Source: an uncultured Spirochaetales bacterium
GTDB lineage: Bacteria > Spirochaetota > Spirochaetia > Sphaerochaetales > Sphaerochaetaceae
DNA: 5,206 nt
Assembly: GCA_945947045.1 (NCBI GenBank)
Contig: CAMEXG010000144.1
Location: forward strand, 1 to 5,206
Reading direction: 5' to 3'
This document shows, in pieces, positions 1-5,082 of this stretch. The translations under genes were made by a program, and so were the position numbers. Each line of letters begins with the position of its first letter. Position 1 is the stretch's first letter. The notes under the pieces were generated by a model. That model made no database searches. It saw only the letters and a program-made list of their open reading frames with translations, and was not told where the DNA came from.

Positions 1-821
1 TCACTGTCACTTTCGGTACTATGGGTGCGGCAGGTTTCACACCGACAAACCTTTCCATCGCTTCATTCAACTCTCCAGCAATCGAGTGGATCTGTATAAT
101 ATTTATGTTTCTTTCGGGTGCAAACTTCGCTCTGTACTTTAAAGCGATAAGGGGACAAGTGAAGAAGGCTTTGAAAGACGGAGAGCTTAGAATATACACA
201 GCCATCGTTTTGGTTTCTTCCCTATTTATTGCCTTGAATCTATTTTTTAGCGCAGGAATGAAGGCAATTGACGCTATCAGGCATTCATTATTCCAAGTTG
301 TGTCTTTCACAACTACGACAGGCTTCTCCTCTACCCAATACCAGAACTGGCCGATATTCTCACAGATGATTCTCTTTGTGCTTTCCTTTATCGGGGGATG
401 TGCAGGAAGTGCTGGAGGCGGCCCCAAAGTCATTAGAGTTGCAACAATATTTAAACTTGGTAAGTCATCAATAAGAAAGAGACTCCACCCTACTTCAGTA
501 TCGAAGATAAGAATTGGAGATGATACTCTTTCTCAAGATACTGTCTCAGGCATCTCTGGCTTCATTGGAATGTACTTAGTTACCTTCGCCATTGCTTCTA
601 TTGTTATATCACTGACAGGAAAAGATCTTATCACTGTCCTTTCTTCCTGTATTTTGACTCTAGGAAATATTGGTATAGGACTGGGAGGAATAGGAATGGA
701 TTTCTCTTTCTCCATATATCCAGATTGGGCACTATGGGTATTCTCATTCTTAATGCTTGTAGGAAGACTTGAACTCTTTACAGTCTATGCTCTCTTTACT
801 AAAGATTTCTGGAGAAGCTGA
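1..821 (+). CDS. trkH: TrkH-family potassium uptake channel subunit, 5' end missing
   Basis: This is the membrane pore subunit of a Trk-type K+ uptake system, which normally works with a cytoplasmic TrkA (RCK/NAD-binding) partner. Only the last 272 residues are in the window; the frame is open from base 3, so the ATG at 21 is internal and not a start. Numbering from that ATG, I see the second P-loop (GAAGFTPTN at 2-10), the third (TTTTGFSS at 97-104), the family signature GGCAGSAGGG at 125-134, the fourth P-loop (LGNIGIGLG at 214-222) and the C-terminal GRLELFT...FWR. Hydrophobic helices lie between these loops. E. coli TrkH is about 480 residues, so roughly 200 N-terminal residues lie outside the window. 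The usual Thr of GGCAGSTGGG is Ala here. No partner gene follows; trkA would have to be upstream or elsewhere. TrkH is preferred over KtrB because of the HP...V and GRLE blocks. Confidence 0.9.
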   Translation, partial: TVTFGTMGAAGFTPTNLSIASFNSPAIEWICIIFMFLSGANFALYFKAIRGQVKKALKDGELRIYTAIVLVSSLFIALNLFFSAGMKAIDAIRHSLFQVVSFTTTTGFSSTQYQNWPIFSQMILFVLSFIGGCAGSAGGGPKVIRVATIFKLGKSSIRKRLHPTSVSKIRIGDDTLSQDTVSGISGFIGMYLVTFAIASIVISLTGKDLITVLSSCILTLGNIGIGLGGIGMDFSFSIYPDWALWVFSFLMLVGRLELFTVYALFTKDFWRS

Positions 822-861
822 AATCCTATTCTTTATTAAGCTATTGGATATATCAGAATAA

Positions 862-897
862 CTTTAAAACTCAAAATGAAACTCCACAGTTTTAAAG
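862..897 (+). repeat. AT-rich inverted repeat downstream of trkH
   Basis: Perfect 10-bp arms CTTTAAAACT (862-871) and AGTTTTAAAG (888-897) are separated by 16 bases, 40 bp after the trkH stop. There is no U-run after it and the stem is almost all A-T, so it is a poor terminator. It may be an mRNA 3'-end structure or chance in AT-rich DNA. Confidence 0.4.
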
Positions 898-956
898 CTA
901 TCCCTCTACATAGTTGAAACAAACACTCTTTTTTGAAGATTTAGAAACTACATTTG

Positions 957-985
957 AAACTAGGAGCCATTTTGGTTCCAGTTTT
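957..985 (+). terminator. possible trkH transcription terminator
   Basis: The plus-strand RNA folds as AAACT (957-961), a bulged A, then GGAGCCA (963-969), a UUU loop, TGGTTCC (973-979) and AGTTT, running into a short U-tract at 982-985. One pair (966 with 977) is G-U on this strand and would be C-A on the other, so the plus-strand reading is favoured. It lies about 135 bp after the trkH stop. The U-tract is short and partly inside the stem, so a weak or Rho-assisted terminator is possible. The rest of 822-1117 shows no convincing reading frame or RNA gene. Confidence 0.4.
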
Positions 986-1117
986 AGGTATTGTAAGCTT
1001 AATCATAAATGAATCTTTGGGAGATTTATTCCCTTAGTATATGAATAACAGAAAAGCTAAAAGCCATTAGAAACGTAAATTGGTACTTGATGATATTTTC
1101 TTATGTAGTATGAGTAT

Positions 1118-1169
1118 AAAAAACAATGGCAACCCACTCCGGTGCCTTTGCTCCACAGAACGGATTGCC
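1118..1169 (-). terminator. Rho-independent terminator of the tRNA-fMet transcript
   Basis: On the minus strand, bases 1169-1156 pair with 1141-1128 to give a 14-pair stem whose base is GGCAAUCC with GGGUUGCC. After the 3' arm comes AUUG and then six U (1123-1118). Five of the pairs are G-U only when read as minus-strand RNA; on the plus strand they would be C-A mismatches. This fixes the strand and ties the hairpin to the tRNA gene upstream of it. The 14-base loop carries a motif repeated in the neighbouring hairpin. The four-base gap before the U-run is slightly unusual. Confidence 0.65.
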
Positions 1170-1240
1170 TAACTTCATTTCGGGTCTGGAAACCACATCT
1201 ATCGGCGGCTTTTGCTCACTCGATAGTCCAGATACCACTT
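1118..1240 (-). ncRNA. structured RNA tail co-transcribed with tRNA-fMet
   Basis: About 120 bases follow the tRNA 3' end before the terminator, much longer than a normal tRNA trailer, and they fold well. The first domain pairs UCUGGA (1232-1227) with UCCAGA (1190-1185) and, nested inside, CUAUCG (1226-1221) with CGAUAG (1204-1199), leaving an eight-base bulge on the 3' side. A linker then leads to the 14-pair terminator stem. Both apical loops contain a related sequence: AGCAAAAGCCGCCG (1216-1203) and AGCAAAGGCACCG (1152-1140). I do not recognise it as tmRNA, 4.5S, 6S, RNase P RNA or a riboswitch I know. It could be a processed small RNA released when the tRNA is matured, or a repeated tRNA-trailer element. 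The structure is visible; any function is inference. Confidence 0.45.
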
Positions 1241-1313
1241 TAGCAGGGGTAGGACTCGAACCTACGGCCTCCGGGTTATGAGCCCGACGAGCTGCCAACT
1301 GCTCTACCCTGCG
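1241..1313 (-). tRNA. initiator tRNA-fMet (CAT anticodon)
   Basis: The minus strand reads as a 73-nt cloverleaf without encoded CCA: acceptor CGCAGGG with CCCTGC, D-stem GAGC/GCTC, anticodon loop CTCATAA, T-arm GTAGG-TTCGAGT-CCTAC, discriminator A73. Three initiator identity features are present: three consecutive G-C pairs at 29-31/39-41 in the anticodon stem, an A11-U24 pair in the D-stem, and an unpaired first position of the acceptor stem. That mismatch is C1-U72 here instead of the C1-A72 found in E. coli. The charged, formylated tRNA starts translation at the ribosomal P site. The gene has its own promoter and divergently faces the LUD-alkD operon. CCA must be added after transcription. 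Confidence 0.95.
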
Positions 1314-1328
1314 TCGATTACCTTAAAG

Positions 1329-1357
1329 AATATATAGAAAGGATTGAAATGTGTCAA
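1329..1357 (-). promoter_or_regulatory. sigma-70 promoter of tRNA-fMet
   Basis: On the minus strand a perfect -35 TTGACA (1357-1352) is followed by a 17-base spacer and a -10 TATATT (1334-1329), five of six consensus. Transcription would begin near 1322, about 9 bases before the tRNA 5' end, so the leader is very short. The AT-rich stretch upstream (about 1360-1400) could act as an UP element, as expected for a stable-RNA promoter. Confidence 0.85.
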
Positions 1358-1423
1358 CACCTATACTGAATTTATTTTACATCTTTTTTACTTCTATATA
1401 TACAAAGGAATAAACAACATGCA

Positions 1424-1449
1424 TTTCTTTCTATAGAAACAGAAAGAAA
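1424..1449. repeat. inverted repeat between divergent promoters
   Basis: Perfect 9-bp arms TTTCTTTCT (1424-1432) and AGAAAGAAA (1441-1449) flank 8 bases. A second dyad, TTTCTATAGAAA (1428-1439), overlaps it. It lies between the tRNA promoter and the LUD start. No U-run follows on the plus strand. It might be an operator; the purine/pyrimidine simplicity makes chance plausible. Confidence 0.35.
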
Positions 1450-1502
1450 AGTGAACTGAGAGTTATGTTATTCTTTTTCTTATTCTGTCTGAATAAAACT
1501 GC

Positions 1503-1519
1503 TATATTGGTGATACAAT
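1503..1519 (+). promoter_or_regulatory. candidate -10 elements for the LUD-alkD operon
   Basis: Two candidates are seen. TGATACAAT (1511-1519) is an extended -10 with five of six matches, but it would place the transcript start at about 1526, on top of the ribosome binding site GGGAGG (1525-1530). TATATT (1503-1508) would leave a more usual leader of about 20 bases. Neither has a good -35; the region 1480-1497 is T-rich with no TTGACA-like hexamer. The operon clearly starts here, but the exact promoter is uncertain. Confidence 0.4.
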
Positions 1520-1535
1520 ACTATGGGAGGTCAAT

Positions 1536-2171
1536 ATGGACGCAAACACTAAGAGAATAAACCATATTAAAGTAAAGAATACTATCTCAAACTTAGAGAA
1601 GAATAATATTAAGGCAGTCTATGTGGAGACAAAAGAAGAAGCTTTGACTCTTTTTAAGACAATGGTACCTCCAGGGTCTTATACGGCAACAGGTGGTTCT
1701 ATGACGCTTAGAGACACCGGGATCATAGATTATCTTATGTCTGATACTGACTACCACAAGGAATATAAAGATGCATATGACGCCTCTTTTTATGTTCTGT
1801 CTGCCAATGCCATCACAGAAAACGGGGAGATTTTTCAAGTGGACGGAAGAAGTAACAGGGTCAGCGCTATGCTCTTCGGTCCGGAGAAAGTAATAGTAGT
1901 TGCCGGTATAAATAAACTTGTTCCGTCACTTAGGGAAGCGGCAGTAAGAGTAAAGAACATTGCCGCCCCAATGAACGCTACAAGGCTTTGTATGGATACT
2001 CCATGCACCAAGCTTGGCCACTGTATCGCTCCATCTGTGGATGCAGACAAATTATTTGCAACAGGATGCCTTTCAGAGGGATGCATCTGTTGTAATTCCG
2101 TGGTCTTCAGATACCAGAGAGTTAAAGACAGAATAACAGTTATCATTGTAGGAGAAGAACTTGGTTACTGA
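1536..2171 (+). CDS. LUD-domain (DUF162) protein with cysteine-rich C-terminal segment
   Basis: The protein (211 aa) belongs to the LUD family, named after the LutB/LutC lactate-utilisation proteins, but is a short stand-alone member whose substrate is unknown. Family marks are GGSMTLRDTGI at 53-63, SANAITENGEIFQVDG at 89-104, NRVSAMLFGPEKVIVVAG at 107-124, NKL at 126-128, AAPMNATR at 143-150 and a terminal VGEELGY. Between 152 and 186 lie seven cysteines (152, 157, 163, 178, 183, 185, 186), which suggests a bound metal or Fe-S cluster, as is typical of this subgroup; the binding is inferred. No signal peptide or membrane segment is seen, so it is probably cytoplasmic. The start ATG has GGGAGG five bases upstream. 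It overlaps the next gene by 11 nt, so the two are one operon. No LutA or LutB gene is nearby, so a role in lactate oxidation should not be assumed. Confidence 0.88.
   Translation: MDANTKRINHIKVKNTISNLEKNNIKAVYVETKEEALTLFKTMVPPGSYTATGGSMTLRDTGIIDYLMSDTDYHKEYKDAYDASFYVLSANAITENGEIFQVDGRSNRVSAMLFGPEKVIVVAGINKLVPSLREAAVRVKNIAAPMNATRLCMDTPCTKLGHCIAPSVDADKLFATGCLSEGCICCNSVVFRYQRVKDRITVIIVGEELGY
2150..2154 (+). promoter_or_regulatory. ribosome binding site that sets a TTG start
   Basis: AGGAG sits six bases before the TTG at 2161, inside the end of the LUD gene. This spacing is the main reason for choosing TTG as the start of the AlkD-like gene; there is no in-frame ATG near the beginning of the protein. 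Confidence 0.7.
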
Positions 2172-2778
2172 TTCTTTATTTGCGCCTTATGTCGATGAGA
2201 AATATAAAGATTTCACCTCGCGTCTTTCTACTTCCGATACCCTTCCTAGGTTGGGAATAAGAGTTCCAATACTTCGTAAGCTTGCCAAAGAGATAGATTG
2301 GAGAGAATATGAGATAAAATGGCATGAAGACGTTATGTTGATAGGTCTTGCAATTGGTGGCTCGGATCTATCTCCGAAAGATAAAATCCAGGAGTTGAAA
2401 AAGCTTCTACCTTACCTATCTGCTTGGGATCAGACAGATATCATCAATACTGTCTTCAAAATCAAAAAAAAGAATAAAGATGAATACCTACAGTTCTTCA
2501 CCTCTCTTCTGGAAGACGAAAGGACATTTCCAAAAAGACTGGGTATCGTTTGGCTCATGTCTAACAGAAAGGAATTGGATAGGGATGAAACACTGGAGAA
2601 GATCATTAACGCAGATGACGAAGATGTGTATTACATCTCTCTCGCAGTTGCCTGGGCTTTTTCTTTCTTCTACATAGATGATCCTGAGATAAAGATTCTT
2701 CTAGATAGATTAAGTCCAAAGACAAGAAAGCTTGCAGAAAGAAAAATCAGGGAATCAAGAAGAAGTAAGCCTCTTTAG
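2161..2778 (+). CDS. AlkD-like DNA alkylation repair protein
   Basis: The 205-aa protein resembles the AlkD/HEAT-repeat DNA glycosylases that remove positively charged N3- and N7-alkylated bases without base flipping. It is almost wholly helical, as expected of tandem HEAT-like repeats. RLGIRVPILRKLAKEI (30-45) is the conserved N-terminal block and YYISLAVAWAFSFF (157-170) plus KLAERKIRESRRS (190-202) the C-terminal block. W89 and D93 have the same spacing as the Trp and catalytic Asp of Bacillus cereus AlkD (W109, D113), and R126 may match its R148; this alignment is by eye. The family is usually 220-240 aa, so it is slightly short. The start is TTG with AGGAG six bases upstream, inside the LUD gene, which suggests translational coupling. 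Its stop TAG overlaps the stop of the convergent YitT gene, leaving no space for a terminator. The exact damage specificity is not known. Confidence 0.82.
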   Translation: MVTDSLFAPYVDEKYKDFTSRLSTSDTLPRLGIRVPILRKLAKEIDWREYEIKWHEDVMLIGLAIGGSDLSPKDKIQELKKLLPYLSAWDQTDIINTVFKIKKKNKDEYLQFFTSLLEDERTFPKRLGIVWLMSNRKELDRDETLEKIINADDEDVYYISLAVAWAFSFFYIDDPEIKILLDRLSPKTRKLAERKIRESRRSKPL

Positions 2779-3689
2779 TCTTCAGCGACGGTTGTATCTG
2801 CAATCTTTCTAAGAGGTGAAAATCCTTTACCAAGAACTCTGTAGGCCTCTCCTACATAAACGAAAGCCGAAGGGTCTTCTTGGTTTATGATTCTCAATAG
2901 TCTCTGATACTGATGGTTCTGAACAAGGACCATCAATACTTTATGCTTCTTTCCCGTATAAAAGCCTGTAGCCTCCCATACTGTTCCACTTCGCTTCAGC
3001 TCGTTTACAACTCTTTCTCCTATAACTGCTATATCATCGGAAATAACATAGACTGTCTTACTTCTCCTGGTACCTATACCTGTCAACACATAGTTGACCA
3101 TAAAAGAGGAACAGAACATACCGATAATAGAAAAGAGCATAGGCTGGAAACCGATAAAGTAACCTGACGCCCCGACTACTAAACAGTTAAAACAGAAAGA
3201 GACGGAACCTACGGCAATTGGCGTATAGTGGGCGATTGTCTGTGCAATGATATCTGTTCCACCTGTGTTACATCCACTTTTCATGGTTATGCCTATTCCT
3301 GTACCGAGTAGTACTCCTCCAAATATAGCCGATAGAAGAATATTGACCGGCTCTGAAATATCAAGGAAACCAGTATATCCGGTAAGTTTACCAAAGAAAG
3401 AAACCCATAAGGAAAGAAGCGTAGAACCGATAAATGTTTTGATGCTGTACTTCAGTCCAAAAACAAATACACCCACGGCAATAAGAGGCAGGTTAACGCA
3501 GAATGTCATGAGACCAAGATCAAAACCGAAAAGGTTATAGAGGATGTTTGCCACACCACTTGCTCCCCCGGATGTAATTTTTGCCGGTGTATAAAACAAT
3601 GCGATACCTACGGCAGCGAAAATCGGACCTAAGATAAGGTAGATGATATCAAATGCACTATGAATGAGATGTATTCTATTTTTTTGCAT
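2775..3689 (-). CDS. YitT-family membrane protein (DUF161 + DUF2179)
   Basis: This 304-aa protein has about five to six hydrophobic segments in its first 205 residues and a soluble C-terminal DUF2179-type domain (about 209-295, SKTVYVISDDI...VYVGEAYRVLGKGF). Family marks are ITSGGASGVANIL at 38-50, GTGIGITMKSGCNTGGTDIIA at 129-149 (long Gly-rich block) and NYVLTGIGTRRSKTVYVIS. It sits in the cytoplasmic membrane; the transported substrate or function of the family is not established. The start is uncertain: ATG at 3689 gives a normal length but has only a weak GGG upstream; a TTG at 3698 has AGG seven bases before it; a GTG at 3740 would add 17 residues with no membrane character. It lies just downstream of the recombinase gene on the same strand, within about 50 bp, so read-through is likely. 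A repeat and a -10-like CATAAT lie between the two. Confidence 0.82.
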   Translation of the reverse strand: MQKNRIHLIHSAFDIIYLILGPIFAAVGIALFYTPAKITSGGASGVANILYNLFGFDLGLMTFCVNLPLIAVGVFVFGLKYSIKTFIGSTLLSLWVSFFGKLTGYTGFLDISEPVNILLSAIFGGVLLGTGIGITMKSGCNTGGTDIIAQTIAHYTPIAVGSVSFCFNCLVVGASGYFIGFQPMLFSIIGMFCSSFMVNYVLTGIGTRRSKTVYVISDDIAVIGERVVNELKRSGTVWEATGFYTGKKHKVLMVLVQNHQYQRLLRIINQEDPSAFVYVGEAYRVLGKGFSPLRKIADTTVAED

Positions 3690-3726
3690 GGCACCCAATG
3701 ATATACCTGAAAAATGCCTGTTTTCT

Positions 3727-3763
3727 AGTGCAGAAACCACTATTATGTGTCTCTTTCTGCACT
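3727..3763. repeat. inverted pair of CTGCACT-type repeat units
   Basis: AGTGCAGAAA (3727-3736) is the exact reverse complement of TTTCTGCACT (3754-3763), with 17 bp between. The pair covers the recombinase stop codon and the start of the yitT leader. Within the spacer, on the minus strand, CATAAT (3747-3742) matches five of six -10 bases. The dyad could be a recombinase or regulator binding site controlling yitT, or an RNA hairpin in a joint transcript. No U-run follows it. Confidence 0.55.
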
Positions 3764-4987
3764 ATTTTCTGCACTCTGAATTATAATGCCATTAAGAATG
3801 ACTGATGATAGTTTTGAAACTCTCTCCAAGGCTTCATCTGTAGAGTGTGTATATCGGTCATTTATCTTTGTGCTTTTGTGTCCCAAGACAAGCATCCTAT
3901 CTTCCTGAGATATTTCAAAGTCCCTGGATAGTGTAGAGAAAGAATGCCTTAGGGAGTGAAATGTAATGTTTCTCTTTTTTCTCTCTTCTTCATCTATTCC
4001 CACTTTATCAAGAACTTCATAGAAAGCGATTCTTAAAGAGGGAGCGGACATATAGTCTCTTTTTTCTCTGGAGGAGGGAAATACAACGCCGTTATCATTA
4101 GCATTCCTTTTCATTTCTTTTGCAAAGTTTTTTTCAACAAGCACTGATCTGTCATATTTACCTTTGGTACCTTTTACTCCGGATAGATAACCTATCGAGT
4201 GCCTGATAAGGAGTTTTTCATATCCTTTTACATCACATTCCATGAAATCGGAAACATTAACAGCTCTTACTTCCGATAGTCTCATTCCTGTAGAAGCAGC
4301 AAGGAGTATCCCCAGCCTATAGGAGGGAAAGATAGTATCCCGATTACTCTGCAAGTACGCTACAATCTTCTCCAATTCTTCTTTAGAAAGCACTCCCCTA
4401 TCTTTCTCATCTCCTGATGATGTCAAAAGCTTATCTGCAGGATTTTGTGTTATCAGCCCAAGCCTTGTTGCTTCTTTAAGGGGAATTGAAAAGGAATATA
4501 TTATTACTTTGATAGTCCCGCTTGTCTTTCCTGTCTTGTACAATGATTTGGTTATTTTATCTAGAATCTGAGTGGTGACATTCACCAACTTCAAGCCTTT
4601 GGGCACCAGAGGTAAAACATTCTTCTCAAAGTTCTTGAGCATATTATATGCGTATTCTTTACCTATAGAATCTTTTTGAAGATTATTTCTTAATGCAATG
4701 TATTCGCTTTTATCCCAAGACCAGAAATCGATACACCAATCAGAGAAAAGGACATTTACGTTATTGGTAAAGAGTATTCCAGACTCCAATGCCTTATTTG
4801 CTATTACAGCAGCATCTTCTTTTCTAGATACATGCGTAAAATCCATTATACCTATTCTTTCTTTCAAACAGTCTATGCTCTTGGCTGTCATTTGCTTTCC
4901 TGTCTCTTTATCAAGAAAACAGACATACCAATAATCTCCATTAGTCTTATGTCTCTTATATAGATAAAAACTCCTTCGATGTGCCAT
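3743..4987 (-). CDS. tyrosine recombinase / phage-type integrase
   Basis: This 414-aa enzyme should cut and rejoin DNA through a 3'-phosphotyrosine at specific sites. The N-terminal 1-75 (RRSFYLYKRH...DYWYVCFLDKETGKQMTA) looks like an arm-binding domain; 80-185 is a SAM-like core-binding domain; 195-395 is the catalytic domain. Catalytic residues visible are R236 (TGMRLSE), a lysine at 275 or 277 (GTKGKYDR), H344 and R347 (HSLRH), H370 (LGHKS) and the nucleophile Y379 (DRYTH). Nothing is truncated, so it is probably active. I chose the ATG at 4987 because AAGGAGG stands five bases upstream; the frame stays open to an ATG at 5059, but that one has no ribosome binding site. The last codons lie inside a direct repeat whose partner lies upstream of the gene. 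No excisionase or other phage gene is visible. Confidence 0.92.
   Translation of the reverse strand: MAHRRSFYLYKRHKTNGDYWYVCFLDKETGKQMTAKSIDCLKERIGIMDFTHVSRKEDAAVIANKALESGILFTNNVNVLFSDWCIDFWSWDKSEYIALRNNLQKDSIGKEYAYNMLKNFEKNVLPLVPKGLKLVNVTTQILDKITKSLYKTGKTSGTIKVIIYSFSIPLKEATRLGLITQNPADKLLTSSGDEKDRGVLSKEELEKIVAYLQSNRDTIFPSYRLGILLAASTGMRLSEVRAVNVSDFMECDVKGYEKLLIRHSIGYLSGVKGTKGKYDRSVLVEKNFAKEMKRNANDNGVVFPSSREKRDYMSAPSLRIAFYEVLDKVGIDEEERKKRNITFHSLRHSFSTLSRDFEISQEDRMLVLGHKSTKINDRYTHSTDEALERVSKLSSVILNGIIIQSAENSAERDT
3748..3776. repeat. left 29-bp direct repeat flanking the recombinase gene
   Basis: It begins TGTC and holds two perfect TTTCTGCACT units at 3754-3763 and 3766-3775, a 12-bp period. 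It matches 5054-5082 at 24 of 29 positions in the same orientation. It overlaps the final codons of the recombinase (SAENSAERDT), which themselves show the repeat as SAE-N-SAE. It is a candidate attachment or arm-binding site. Confidence 0.7.
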
Positions 4988-4992
4988 AAATA

Positions 4993-5013
4993 CCTCCTTC
5001 AAGTTATCTTGAA
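4993..5013 (-). promoter_or_regulatory. recombinase ribosome binding site next to a dyad
   Basis: On the minus strand TTCAAG-ATAA-CTTGAA (5013-4998) is a perfect 6-bp dyad with a 4-base loop, and its 3' arm runs straight into AAGGAGG (4999-4993), five bases before the ATG. The shared AA means the mRNA hairpin would border the Shine-Dalgarno. The site decides the start codon and may modulate translation; alternatively the dyad is a DNA operator. Confidence 0.6.
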
Positions 5014-5053
5014 TAAATCGGAAAATTACATTCTTTCCATTCCCCCATCGGAT

Positions 5054-5082
5054 TGTCATTTACTGCACTTATTTCTGCACTC
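5054..5082. repeat. right 29-bp direct repeat flanking the recombinase gene
   Basis: It holds TTACTGCACT (5060-5069) and TTTCTGCACT (5072-5081), again 12 bp apart, and ends in the same TTTCTGCACTC as the left copy. It lies 67 bases upstream of the recombinase ATG, and over the start of transcription predicted from the -10 at 5087-5092. A protein bound here would be well placed to repress the gene. Confidence 0.7.

Larger units (their letters stand above)
3748..5082 (-). mobile_element. candidate integrase-only element bounded by direct repeats
   Basis: A complete tyrosine recombinase gene and its leader lie between two 29-bp imperfect direct repeats about 1.3 kb apart. This is what a minimal excisable unit would look like. 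It carries no other cargo. Five differences between the repeats argue against a recent insertion; the repeats may instead be binding sites for the enzyme at the edge of a larger element extending beyond 5206, or parts of an inversion switch. Boundaries are inferred from the repeats alone. Confidence 0.35.

Noticed and set aside
1101..1298. A 65-codon minus-strand reading frame beginning MAARRAHNPEAVGSSPTPA.
   Set aside because: It starts inside the tRNA-fMet gene and reads through tRNA and the structured tail; this N-terminus is the well-known false protein produced by translating tRNA genes, and it has no ribosome binding site.
1241..1313. The tRNA-fMet gene as the attachment site of the recombinase.
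   Set aside because: The repeats flanking the recombinase share no sequence with the tRNA 3' end, and 2.4 kb of ordinary genes lie between.
1835..2146. A 103-codon minus-strand frame opposite the LUD gene, and a shorter one at 1593-1838.
   Set aside because: Both are antisense shadows of a gene with clear family motifs and show no motif or start signal of their own.
3247..3540. A 97-codon plus-strand frame, and another at 2913-3167, inside the yitT-like gene.
   Set aside because: They lie antisense to a well-supported membrane protein gene and look like complement-strand artefacts.
3690..3740. GTG start at 3740 for the yitT-like gene, adding 17 residues.
   Set aside because: The added residues come from the repeat region, do not resemble family N-termini, and no Shine-Dalgarno precedes the GTG.
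4988..5059. N-terminal extension of the recombinase to an ATG at 5059 (24 more residues).
   Set aside because: There is no ribosome site before that ATG, while AAGGAGG is ideally placed before 4987; the extension has no domain-like composition and crosses the dyad.
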